A DNA stretch of 64,000 nt from Hespellia sp. (GTDB lineage Bacteria > Bacillota > Clostridia > Lachnospirales > Lachnospiraceae): positions 1-64,000 of the forward strand of contig JAQUVD010000021.1 of assembly GCA_028693555.1 (NCBI GenBank), read 5' to 3'. Position 1 is the stretch's first letter; each line of letters begins with the position of its first letter. The position numbers and the translations under genes were made by a program. The notes beneath the pieces are model-generated. The model saw only the letters and a program-made list of their open reading frames with translations. It was not told where the DNA came from and did not search any database. Below, piece by piece: positions 54,661 to 63,255 of the stretch.

Positions 54661-55845
54661 TTATTTCCCTTCGTTTGCTATATAACCGTGCTCCATCGTA
54701 ATGACAAGTGCGTATCGCGCATCTACTTCCTTCATCTTCTGGTTCATCCTCAGATTCAGATCCCGTTTCTGTTCTTTCGTATAATTTCTCGGAACGATCA
54801 CATCAAATATAATATTGATCTGTTCTTTTCCCTCTACGACACGCAGATCGTGAAGACTCGCATTCTCATCCAGCTCTGCTAAAGTGTCCTCTGTAATCTT
54901 TCGAATCTCAAGAACCTGTTCATTTTTCATCTCAATCGGATCCATATGTACAACCAGAAAGATTCCAAGCTGATTCTTTGCTTCCCGCTCAATCCGGTCA
55001 ATTATTTCATGCGACTCTTCAATATTCACATTATTAGGAACCTCTGCATGGATGGAAGCCATACTTCTTCCCGGTCCGTAATTATGTACGATCATATCAT
55101 GCGTTCCCACGATACCATCATATTTTTCTACAAATGTCTTCAGTCTTTCATAATCTTCCGCACTCGTTGCCTCACCGAGAAGCGGCTCCAGCGTATCCCT
55201 CGCAATTCCGATGCCTGCCCACATGACCACAAGAGCCACTCCAAGTCCCACGAAGCCATCAATATTCACGCCCGTGACACCATATACTACAATCGATAAA
55301 ATCGTAGCTGATGTTGCGATCACATCCCCGACCGAATCGGTAAACACAGCCATCATGACTTGTGAGTTGATTTTTTCTCCAAGCTTACGGTTAAAAAGTC
55401 CCAGCCATAATTTCACACCAATTGATAATAACAGAATTACAATAGAAATGGCAGAAAATTTTAATATTTCCGGTTCTCTGATCTTCGTAATGGCATCTTT
55501 CAAAAACGTAAAACCGACTTCAATGACAAGAAAGGATACAACCAGTGCTGCAATATATTCCATTCTCCCATGCCCAAACGGATGCTCATCATCCGCAGGT
55601 TTGCTTGCCAGCTTCACTCCCATAAAACTAATGACAGAGGAACCTGCGTCCGACAGGTTATTAAATCCATCTGCCATAACAGAGATACTATGTAACACAA
55701 GCCCCACGCTCATCTTCACGCCAAACAAGAGCACGTTACACAGAATTCCCACGACGCTCGCCATAACTCCGTATGCGGTCCGCACCGAAACCTGATCCAC
55801 ATCCTCGTAATTCTTAATCAAATGTTTTACCAAAAAGTTTGTCAT
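54661..55845 (-). CDS. Cation diffusion facilitator (divalent metal efflux)
   Basis: 394 aa. Six-helix CDF domain with DGFNNLSDAGSSVISF (metal site) and DDEHPFGHGRMEYIAAL, TDSVGDVIATSATI (second metal site), then a C-terminal cytoplasmic domain (VHNYGPGRSMASIHAEVP). Exports Zn, Fe, Mn or similar; the metal is not readable. AGGAGACGG before the ATG, which overlaps the upstream exported-protein gene by 32 nt. Confidence 0.92.
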   Translation of the reverse strand: MTNFLVKHLIKNYEDVDQVSVRTAYGVMASVVGILCNVLLFGVKMSVGLVLHSISVMADGFNNLSDAGSSVISFMGVKLASKPADDEHPFGHGRMEYIAALVVSFLVIEVGFTFLKDAITKIREPEILKFSAISIVILLLSIGVKLWLGLFNRKLGEKINSQVMMAVFTDSVGDVIATSATILSIVVYGVTGVNIDGFVGLGVALVVMWAGIGIARDTLEPLLGEATSAEDYERLKTFVEKYDGIVGTHDMIVHNYGPGRSMASIHAEVPNNVNIEESHEIIDRIEREAKNQLGIFLVVHMDPIEMKNEQVLEIRKITEDTLAELDENASLHDLRVVEGKEQINIIFDVIVPRNYTKEQKRDLNLRMNQKMKEVDARYALVITMEHGYIANEGK

Positions 55846-56098
55846 ATCCGTCTCCTAAAAAAAACGATTTTGCTTTGAACCTGGAAGAGACCTCTATCTT
55901 TTCATAGTCCTCTTTTGTCAGCTCTTCTTTCTCTTTTCGCTGTCCATCCTCATATACAGCAGCCCGGACAGCAGTCTCAAAGCTCTCCTGCGGATACATA
56001 CAGCTCCACCATGCCTTCGCCTCAGCCTGATTCAGCATAAAGACCGTTGTAAGCAGTGTCAGTGCCACAAAAAATCGTTTTCTAATATTCTCTAACAT
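55814..56098 (-). CDS. Small exported protein of unknown function
   Basis: 94 aa. An N-terminal hydrophobic stretch (residues 9-25) ending AEAKA is a probable signal peptide; the mature part (WWSCMYPQESFETAVRAAV, KEELTKEDYEKIEVSSRFKAKSFF) is short, charged and has one Cys. No family recognised. AAAGGAG ribosome site; overlaps the CDF gene by 32 nt, so translation may be coupled. Confidence 0.7.
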   Translation of the reverse strand: MLENIRKRFFVALTLLTTVFMLNQAEAKAWWSCMYPQESFETAVRAAVYEDGQRKEKEELTKEDYEKIEVSSRFKAKSFFLGDGYDKLFGKTFD

Positions 56099-56165
56099 TT
56101 ATAAATACTCCTTTTCTCATCTCTCTGAATGATAAAAGAAGTATTCACAAAATCTGTCTCTTTAT

Positions 56166-56840
56166 TCAGTCTTTGTGCCGAATAATATCGATTACAGCCT
56201 CTACCTGATTGTCGATATGCTGACACATAATCTTTGCCGCCTCGTCCTTGCGGTGATTCAAAATTCCTTCAATAATCTGCTTATGTTCTTTCAAAAGCTG
56301 TGGATGAAATTCGTCACGTTTGAGATATTCCGCACGGAAACGATACATCTGTTCTCGCAGATTGTTAAGCAGTGCAATCAGTTTTGGGTTATCTGTCGCA
56401 GCATAAATAATATCATGAAATGCGACATCCTTTGCAGCGACCACCGTGATATCCTCACTGTCTACCACCTCCTCGAATTCCTCAGCAGCCTTTCTGAGTT
56501 CCTCGATTCCCTCTTTCGTCATCTTATCACATGCAAGCTGTACACAAAGCTCTTCCAATGCTCTGCGGACCTCCAGCACATCCCGCAGACTCTTTTCCGT
56601 AATCTCAGCGACCTCTGCACCTTTTCGCGGAACCATCAGAACCAGTCCTTCATTCTCAAGCTTGCGCATCGCCTCGCGGATTGGCGTTCGGCTCACGCCC
56701 AGCTTGTTGGCAAGCTGAATCTCCATCAGCCGTTCTCCCGGCTTCAGTTCCCCACGGAGAATCGCCTGTCTGAGCGTATTAAACACCACGTCCCGCAGTG
56801 GAAGATATTCATTCATATTCACTTCAAATTTAGGTTCCAT
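56166..56840 (-). CDS. GntR-family transcriptional regulator, FadR-type
   Basis: 224 aa. Winged helix-turn-helix (residues about 12-75): LRQAILRGELKPGERLMEIQLANKLGVSRTPIREAMRKLENEGLV. The C-terminal FCD helical ligand domain has VLEVRRALEELCVQLA and FHDIIYAATDNPKL. Effector and targets unknown. Starts right after ispE, whose end contains its GGAGG site. Confidence 0.93.
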   Translation of the reverse strand: MEPKFEVNMNEYLPLRDVVFNTLRQAILRGELKPGERLMEIQLANKLGVSRTPIREAMRKLENEGLVLMVPRKGAEVAEITEKSLRDVLEVRRALEELCVQLACDKMTKEGIEELRKAAEEFEEVVDSEDITVVAAKDVAFHDIIYAATDNPKLIALLNNLREQMYRFRAEYLKRDEFHPQLLKEHKQIIEGILNHRKDEAAKIMCQHIDNQVEAVIDIIRHKD

Positions 56841-57719
56841 CTACGCCTTCCTCCTTACACTGTGTACATTGGTCACATATACCTGTCTTGCAAGCTGCCT
56901 GTCCCGTATCAGCTGCTGTGCCTTTTTCGCATTCTTGCGCTCTTTGAAAATGCCAAATACCGTCGGTCCGCTCCCGCTCATCATTGCACCGGTCGCACCG
57001 CACTCCTTCATGGCATCCTTGATCTCTTCGATCACAGGATAGTCCGCGATGGTAACGCCCTCCAGAACATTTCCCATATGCGCCGCCACTTCCTCCAGTG
57101 AACCAGCCTCCAGTCCTCTGATGATTCCGTCGATGTCAGGATGCTCGATCACCTCAAGCGCGTCCAGAGCTTCATACACGACCTTTGTCGATACACTGAT
57201 CGGTGGTTTTGCAATTAAGATGGTGCACTTTGGCATCTGTGCAAGGCTGGACAGTTCCTCTCCAATGCCCTCTGCCAGGACCGTCCCTCTCATAATGCAG
57301 TACGGAACATCTGCCCCCAGCGTTACACCTCTCTCCATCAGTTCCTTCTGCGATAGATGAAGGCCGAACAGCTTATTCATGCCAAACAGCACTGCCGCAG
57401 CATTCGCGCTTCCTCCTGCCAGTCCTGCCGCCACAGGAATATGCTTATCGAGAGAAATCTTTACCCCCTGCTTCAGATCAAATTCATCCGTCAAAAGTTT
57501 TGCCGCCTTATAGGCAATGTTCTTATCATCCACCGGAAGATAGTGCAGATTGGTCTGCACCTCAATTCCCGCTTCCTGCTTCTTTTCCATCTTTACATTG
57601 TCATACAGATAAATGGACTGCATAATCATTCGTACATCATGATATCCATTTTCTCTTCTGCCTAAAACATCAAGACCCAGATTGATTTTCGCGAGTGCTT
57701 TGAGCTCTACTTGCTTCAT
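56841..57719 (-). CDS. ispE: 4-diphosphocytidyl-2-C-methyl-D-erythritol kinase
   Basis: 292 aa, GHMP kinase. ALAKINLGLDVLGRRENGYHD, then HIPVAAGLAGGSANAAAVLFGM (ATP loop) and GATGAMMSGSGPTVFGIF. Fourth committed step of the MEP isoprenoid pathway, feeding undecaprenyl carrier synthesis, so consistent with uppP and the wall genes in the window. AGGAGAG ribosome site. Confidence 0.96.
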   Translation of the reverse strand: MKQVELKALAKINLGLDVLGRRENGYHDVRMIMQSIYLYDNVKMEKKQEAGIEVQTNLHYLPVDDKNIAYKAAKLLTDEFDLKQGVKISLDKHIPVAAGLAGGSANAAAVLFGMNKLFGLHLSQKELMERGVTLGADVPYCIMRGTVLAEGIGEELSSLAQMPKCTILIAKPPISVSTKVVYEALDALEVIEHPDIDGIIRGLEAGSLEEVAAHMGNVLEGVTIADYPVIEEIKDAMKECGATGAMMSGSGPTVFGIFKERKNAKKAQQLIRDRQLARQVYVTNVHSVRRKA

Positions 57720-57763
57720 ATGTGACTCTCCTCATGTTCTTGTTTCGCACATTGTATACATCA

Positions 57764-59323
57764 TTATATTATACTCACATTCTCTTTAAAAATCAACAGT
57801 CGTTGTTGCTTGGTGATTTCTTCTTTTTCAAGGTGATTTACTTCCATAATGCCCTCAACTGTGGTCTGATACTTTTTTGCGAGATCCCACAGCTGATCGT
57901 CCTCCTTCACGATATATCCGACAATGCCCGGCTCACGCTCCTTTCCGGTGTGAATCTGTGGTGACAGTGTCACATCCGTGATTACCTCCATCGGAACCGG
58001 CTGGCGGATAAACGCATCAAATACAAGCGTTGCCTTAATATCCGCCTCTCCATTTCCAAGAAGACTCACGCTCAGTGCCTCAATCCCCGGTGCAATATCA
58101 TAATGCAGATCCTGTGGAAATGCATCTCCGCCCTCAATCATATGGCTGAACGGAACCATTCCCTGCCACGCTCCATAAGGCATCGAATCATCCGCTTTTA
58201 CATAAAGAAATGCGACATGAATGACCCCGTCGATCTGAATCCCTCCCTGCATCACTGTCTGACTGTCGATCTGCAGCGTACCATTACAGTGGCAGATCTG
58301 CAGGACATCCTCCTTCAGTTCCGGCAGTAAAAGCTGCTCCGAGATCTTGCTTCTGGACTGATTCTTTAATAAGAGTTCCTCGAAAATGGTTTTGCGGGTC
58401 TGTATCTCACACTCCTCATTCAGTGAATATACATCCTCCAGAACCTCCACTTCCTCTTCCTGATAAATATAGACACGGAGATTCAATGTGCTCTCGATTC
58501 CCAGTATCCGCATCTGACCGTTTTCATCCATACGAGGCTCTACCATCGAATCCTCAAGCGTTGCATTGATGTGCGTATACATGCCTTCTTCTGCACCAAA
58601 GCATTCGATACTGCCCTCATAGGATACAGTCTGTTCATACCACTCGGTCTTTTCATTCTCTGCATCATAGAGCACAAACACCTGAATCTCTCCACGGATC
58701 AGCAGCTCATCCGCACCCAGACGGATATCCATTCTCCGGCTCTCTACATCCGCCATCATGATACTCACGATATTTTCTTTCGCTCCCGGGAGCTTGATTT
58801 CCTCTTTCACCCGGTATGTATCCCGCTTCATCGTATTGAGCTCCAGCAGATTGACCGCACGTTTCTTCTTATACAGAACCGGACTCTCTACATCAATTGT
58901 CGTCTCCTCCTCTGCCTGTATTTCTCTTGTAATCTCCAGTTCCACCATTGCCCGGATATTCATCTTTCTGGAATGGATCAGCGAAGGAGAAAATTCAATT
59001 CTTGCAACTTTCACGACATACTGCACGCCAAGATCATCCTCTGTATACACGACTTCCTCAACCGGAATCTTGCCTTCGAGAACCGCAAGTCTCGCTTCCT
59101 CGCCCGTGGCAGCATACAGAATGTGATAATACAGCTTCCCGATAACTGTGATATACTCCTGTGCCGGTTTTACTTCCTCAATCTTTAAGTATCCCTCCCC
59201 CTGAATAATCTGCCGGATATCTTCCCTGCTGTCCGGCACATTTACATCTTCATCCAGATAAAACTGATCAATTGTCCGTTTACCCATCCGATTGCTGTGA
59301 ATCATCTTTTTTATCAGTTCCAT
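57764..59323 (-). CDS. SipL-like spore coat morphogenetic protein (DUF3794 repeats + LysM)
   Basis: 519 aa. At least two and probably three DUF3794 domains (QFYLDEDVNVPDSREDIRQII; KREDTYRV-like KRDTYRVKEEIKLPGAKENI; LLLPELKEDVLQICHCNGTLQ) and a C-terminal LysM (YIVKEDDQLWDLAKKYQTTVEGIMEVN). This is the domain order of SipL, which in C. difficile tethers the coat protein SpoIVA at the forespore. It implies a spore former. GGAGGAG ribosome site. Confidence 0.9.
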   Translation of the reverse strand: MELIKKMIHSNRMGKRTIDQFYLDEDVNVPDSREDIRQIIQGEGYLKIEEVKPAQEYITVIGKLYYHILYAATGEEARLAVLEGKIPVEEVVYTEDDLGVQYVVKVARIEFSPSLIHSRKMNIRAMVELEITREIQAEEETTIDVESPVLYKKKRAVNLLELNTMKRDTYRVKEEIKLPGAKENIVSIMMADVESRRMDIRLGADELLIRGEIQVFVLYDAENEKTEWYEQTVSYEGSIECFGAEEGMYTHINATLEDSMVEPRMDENGQMRILGIESTLNLRVYIYQEEEVEVLEDVYSLNEECEIQTRKTIFEELLLKNQSRSKISEQLLLPELKEDVLQICHCNGTLQIDSQTVMQGGIQIDGVIHVAFLYVKADDSMPYGAWQGMVPFSHMIEGGDAFPQDLHYDIAPGIEALSVSLLGNGEADIKATLVFDAFIRQPVPMEVITDVTLSPQIHTGKEREPGIVGYIVKEDDQLWDLAKKYQTTVEGIMEVNHLEKEEITKQQRLLIFKENVSII

Positions 59324-59341
59324 GATACTCCTCCTTCATAA

Positions 59342-59740
59342 TTATTGAAACACGACTTCCTTCTCCATATCTTCCATTTTCACCACAATATAGGGGAAGC
59401 TCTCCACCTCTTTGATTGTATCTGTCTGCTTTGGTCCAATCAGTGATGTATCAAAACAAATTGTATTTTCTGTATCATACAGCGATGTCACCGAAATACT
59501 ATATCCGCTGGTCGGCTGCACGCCATACCCGCGTGCAATATACAGGTACCCCTGATCGGCATAGGTCAGAAAAAACGCATTTTTCTGCGTCTCCTTTATC
59601 TCCGTCTGAAACTCCTGTGGGACCTCTTCTTTGGGTACAACTGTGTATGCAAGATCATTTAATTTCTTCTCATTTCCAATTTTCTTCACGCACCCCGTCA
59701 TCACGACTGCAATAAGAACGATTATGAATGCTTTTTTCAC
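59342..59740 (-). CDS. PrcB-C-domain lipoprotein
   Basis: 132 aa from the GTG at 59740, which has GTGAGGTC upstream; an earlier GTG (59752) has no ribosome site. The signal peptide ends VMTGC (Cys16). The mature part carries the PrcB C-terminal domain pattern (QGYLYIARGYGVQPTSGYSISV; ESFPYIVVKMED). PrcB-type proteins are studied as protease-complex partners; the role here is unknown. 18 nt upstream of the SipL-like gene and probably in the same operon. Confidence 0.8.
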   Translation of the reverse strand: MKKAFIIVLIAVVMTGCVKKIGNEKKLNDLAYTVVPKEEVPQEFQTEIKETQKNAFFLTYADQGYLYIARGYGVQPTSGYSISVTSLYDTENTICFDTSLIGPKQTDTIKEVESFPYIVVKMEDMEKEVVFQ

Positions 59741-59784
59741 CCAAGACCTCACTTTTCATTCTTACTTCTATCTTATTAACCATC

Positions 59785-59814
59785 TTGTCAATTGATGCCT
59801 AATCGTTGTATAAT
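59785..59814 (+). promoter_or_regulatory. Sigma-A-type promoter for the acyltransferase
   Basis: TTGTCA (59785-59790), 18-nt spacer, TATAAT (59809-59814). Confidence 0.7.
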
Positions 59815-59882
59815 CTTTGTATCAAAAATTGTACATTCATTCTGAGTCTGCAGTTTATTACAAAAGAAAGAAGGACGTCCTT

Positions 59883-60608
59883 ATGTTGCGTTTTATCTGT
59901 GTTTGCATTTTTTTAATTTTATTTCTGATCCTATCCATCCCCATCTTTTTCGTCGAATGGATCGTCGGAAAAATCAGCCGCAAAAGAAGAGATTACCATT
60001 CTCTTCGAATTGTGCAGTGGGCATTTCGTATCATACTTAAGATTACGGGAGTCGAAGCAACCTACATCGGTGAAGAGAATGTACCGGATGGAGCCGTTCT
60101 CTTTATCGGAAACCACCGCAGCTTCTTTGATATTCTCCTCACTTACACAAGATGCCAAAATCTCTGCGGATATATTGCCAAAAAGAATATGGAATCTATC
60201 CCCCTGCTCTCTACCTGGATGAAATATCTCTACTGTCTCTTCCTTGACCGTGAGAATCCAAGAGAAGGAATCAAGACAATACTGACCGCCATCGACTACA
60301 TCAAAAGTGGCATCTCTATCTGCATCTTTCCGGAAGGAACGCGAAACCGCGGAGAAGAGCTTTCCATGCTACCATTCAAAGACGGTGCATTTAAGATTGC
60401 CACCAAGACCGGCTGCCCGATTATACCGATTTCCATGAATCATACCTCTGAGATTTTTGAGAATCAGTTCCCACGCATCAAAAAGGTAAAAGTCACTGTG
60501 GAATACGGCACGCCGATCTATCCGAACGAGTTAGATGCCGAGACAAAAAAACATCTTGGTGAATACTGTAAGAATATCATTCAGAAAACCATCAATAAAA
60601 ACGCTTAG
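59883..60608 (+). CDS. 1-acyl-sn-glycerol-3-phosphate acyltransferase family (PlsC-like)
   Basis: 241 aa from the ATG at 59883 (AAGAAGGA upstream); an in-frame start at 59817 lies too close to the promoter. One N-terminal membrane helix, then NHRSFFD (HX4D), FPEGTRNRG and PFKDGAFKIA, the PlsC motifs. Acylates lysophosphatidic acid or a related lysophospholipid at the membrane. Confidence 0.93.
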   Translation: MLRFICVCIFLILFLILSIPIFFVEWIVGKISRKRRDYHSLRIVQWAFRIILKITGVEATYIGEENVPDGAVLFIGNHRSFFDILLTYTRCQNLCGYIAKKNMESIPLLSTWMKYLYCLFLDRENPREGIKTILTAIDYIKSGISICIFPEGTRNRGEELSMLPFKDGAFKIATKTGCPIIPISMNHTSEIFENQFPRIKKVKVTVEYGTPIYPNELDAETKKHLGEYCKNIIQKTINKNA

Positions 60609-60642
60609 CTTCTTGAAAAATATCGCATTTTCAGTAAGTAAG

Positions 60643-60651
60643 TGGTATACT
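60643..60651 (+). promoter_or_regulatory. Extended -10 promoter candidate for the nicotinate phosphoribosyltransferase gene
   Basis: TGGTATACT (TG at 60643-60644, TATACT at 60646-60651); the -35 region is poor. Confidence 0.4.
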
Positions 60652-60683
60652 TGCTTGTAAAAGTAAACGAAAAGGAGAACAGT

Positions 60684-62135
60684 ATGAGTGGATTAAATCT
60701 AACATTACTGACTGACTTATACGAATTAACAATGATGCAGGGGTATTTTGAGACACAGGAGAATGAGACTGTTATTTTCGATGCATTCTTCCGCGAGAAC
60801 CCAAATCACAATGGATATTCCGTTATGGCCGGTCTTGACCAGGTCATTGACTATATTAAAAACCTGAACTTTTCTTATGACGATGTAGAATATCTGAGAA
60901 GCCTTGGCATCTTTAGCGAAGACTTCCTCCACTATCTCAGCGGCTTTCATTTTAGTGGTGATATCTACGCAATTCCGGAAGGAAGTGTCATTTTCCCAAA
61001 AGAACCTCTCATAAAAGTAATTGCACCGATCATGGAGGCACAGCTTGTTGAGACTGCAATTCTCAACATCATCAATCATCAGTGCCTGATTGCAACAAAA
61101 ACATCCCGCATCGTCCATGCCGCCCAGGGTGACGGTATCATGGAATTCGGTCTGAGACGTGCGCAGGGGCCTGACGCAGGACTGTATGGTGCAAGAGCAG
61201 CCATGATCGGCGGCTGTGTCAGCACATCGAATGTACTGGCCGGAGAGCTTTTTGACGTTCCTGTGAGCGGCACGCATGCGCATAGCTGGATTATGAGTTT
61301 CAAAGACGAATACTCTGCCTTCAAAGCATATGCAGACCTTTATCCGACTGCATGCATTTTATTAGTAGACACATACGATACATTAAAATCCGGTGTTCCA
61401 AATGCAATCCGCGTATTCAAAGAGATGCAGGCGGCAGGTGTCGATTTCAAATTATACGGAATCCGTCTCGACAGCGGTGACCTTGCATACCTTTCCAAGA
61501 AGGCCCGCAAGATGCTGGATGAAGCCGGCTTCCCTGACGCAGTCATTGCCGCATCAAATGATCTGGATGAATATCTGATCAACGACCTGAAGGTTCAGGG
61601 CTGCAAGATTACATCCTGGGGCGTTGGAACGAATCTGATTACCTCCAAAGACTGCCCTTCTTTCGGCGGTGTTTACAAATTAGCCGCCATCCAGAATCCA
61701 GATGGCAGATTTGTCTCTAAGATTAAGATTTCCGAGAATACGGAAAAGATTACGAACCCCGGCAACAAAACCATCTTCCGCATTTATGATAAAGAAAGCG
61801 GCAAGATCCGCGGCGACCTCATTTGCTTTGCAGATGAAGTCTATGATCCGGAAGATGATCTTCTGCTCTTTCATCCGGTTGACACCTGGAAAAAGACAAA
61901 GCTTGCAGGCGGCACTTACACAATGAAAGAGATCTTAAAGCCTGTTTTCGTAAATGGTGCCTGCGTCTATGAATCTCCAACGGTTATGGAGATTGCTGCT
62001 TTCTGTAAACAAGAGAAACAGACTCTGTGGGATGAGACGCTGCGTCTGTTCAATCCTCATAAAGTGTATGTTGATTTATCTAAAAAATTGTACGATGTAA
62101 AGAAAGAATTGCTTGATGAGATGAGTATCGGCTAA
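60684..62135 (+). CDS. pncB: Nicotinate phosphoribosyltransferase
   Basis: 483 aa from the ATG at 60684 with AAAGGAGAACAGT upstream. MSGLNLTLLTDLYELTMMQG start, FGLRRAQGPDAG, SGTHAHSWIM and LDSGDLAYLSKKARK, with VGTNLITS. Makes nicotinate mononucleotide from nicotinate and PRPP for NAD salvage. Followed by ddl 40 nt later. Nothing unusual. Confidence 0.96.
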   Translation: MSGLNLTLLTDLYELTMMQGYFETQENETVIFDAFFRENPNHNGYSVMAGLDQVIDYIKNLNFSYDDVEYLRSLGIFSEDFLHYLSGFHFSGDIYAIPEGSVIFPKEPLIKVIAPIMEAQLVETAILNIINHQCLIATKTSRIVHAAQGDGIMEFGLRRAQGPDAGLYGARAAMIGGCVSTSNVLAGELFDVPVSGTHAHSWIMSFKDEYSAFKAYADLYPTACILLVDTYDTLKSGVPNAIRVFKEMQAAGVDFKLYGIRLDSGDLAYLSKKARKMLDEAGFPDAVIAASNDLDEYLINDLKVQGCKITSWGVGTNLITSKDCPSFGGVYKLAAIQNPDGRFVSKIKISENTEKITNPGNKTIFRIYDKESGKIRGDLICFADEVYDPEDDLLLFHPVDTWKKTKLAGGTYTMKEILKPVFVNGACVYESPTVMEIAAFCKQEKQTLWDETLRLFNPHKVYVDLSKKLYDVKKELLDEMSIG

Positions 62136-62175
62136 ACTGATACTCATAAACAATAAAAATTAAAGGAGATTTTAT

Positions 62176-63231
62176 ATGCGAATCATTGTATTAGCCGGTG
62201 GCTTAAGCACAGAACGTGACGTATCACTTACATCCGCGGCCGGTATCTGTAAAACATTACTTGAGAAAGGTCATGATGCATTTCTATTAGATGTATTTAT
62301 GGGCCTTGAATATGATCCGGCAAACTTAGAAGAGGTATTTGCCCTCCCTGATCACGGTCTTGGCATTACTAAGAATATCGGAACCACTGAGCCTGACCTT
62401 GAAGCTGTCAAGGCATCCCGCCCAGACCAGTCTGACTGTTTCCTCGGACCAAATGTCATTGAATTGTGTAAGATGGCAGATATTACATTCCTGGGTCTTC
62501 ACGGTGGAGAGGGTGAAAATGGGAAACTGCAGGCAACCTTTGACCTCCTCGGAATCCGCTATACCGGACCGAATTCTTTGGGCTGCGCACTCGCGATGGA
62601 CAAAGGTGTGGCCAAACAGATTTTTATGCAGGAAGGTGTTGAGACACCTGGTGGAACATGGCTGTACAAGGATGATCCGAAATCTTCTTTATCAGATCTC
62701 GGACTCTCGCTCCCACTTGTTGTAAAACCCTGCTCCGGTGGTTCTAGTATCGGTGTCTATATTGTGACTACAGAAAAAGAATACGAGGAGGCATTGAAAA
62801 AATCCTTCCACTATGAGAACGAACTGGTCATTGAGGAATTTATCAAGGGGCGTGAATTTGCCTGTGGTATCATCGATGGGAAAGCACTTCCTCCAATTGA
62901 GATTATCCCGAATTCAGGCTGGTTCGATTATGAACACAAATATCAGGCTGATGGTGCACAGGAGATTTGTCCAGCTGATCTTCCTGACGAAATCATAGAG
63001 CGAATGATGGATATTACCATCCGCGCTTATCATGCTCTAAAGCTTGATGTGTATAGTCGTGCTGATTTTATCTTAGATGAAAAAGGGGATCTCTACTGTC
63101 TTGAAGTGAATACGCTTCCGGGTATGACTGCTGCCAGTCTTCTTCCGAAAGAAGCCAAAGCTGTAGGAATTGAATATGGAGATCTGTGCGAACTGATTAT
63201 TCAGAAATCGTTGGAATCCCGCTATAAATAA
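62176..63231 (+). CDS. ddl: D-alanine--D-alanine ligase
   Basis: 351 aa, ATP-grasp fold. AGGLSTERDVSLTSAAGIC, LGLHGGEGENGKLQ, PLVVKPCSGGSSIGVY and CLEVNTLPGMTAASLLPKEA (metal/ATP residues). Makes the D-Ala-D-Ala that MurF, encoded 24 nt downstream, adds to the peptidoglycan precursor. GGAG ribosome site. Confidence 0.95.
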   Translation: MRIIVLAGGLSTERDVSLTSAAGICKTLLEKGHDAFLLDVFMGLEYDPANLEEVFALPDHGLGITKNIGTTEPDLEAVKASRPDQSDCFLGPNVIELCKMADITFLGLHGGEGENGKLQATFDLLGIRYTGPNSLGCALAMDKGVAKQIFMQEGVETPGGTWLYKDDPKSSLSDLGLSLPLVVKPCSGGSSIGVYIVTTEKEYEEALKKSFHYENELVIEEFIKGREFACGIIDGKALPPIEIIPNSGWFDYEHKYQADGAQEICPADLPDEIIERMMDITIRAYHALKLDVYSRADFILDEKGDLYCLEVNTLPGMTAASLLPKEAKAVGIEYGDLCELIIQKSLESRYK

Positions 63232-63255
63232 CAAAAGAAGGATTGGTAAATTCAT

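Noticed and set aside
56175-57101. 308-codon plus-strand reading frame
   Set aside because: Antisense to the GntR regulator and ispE; no motifs or ribosome site.
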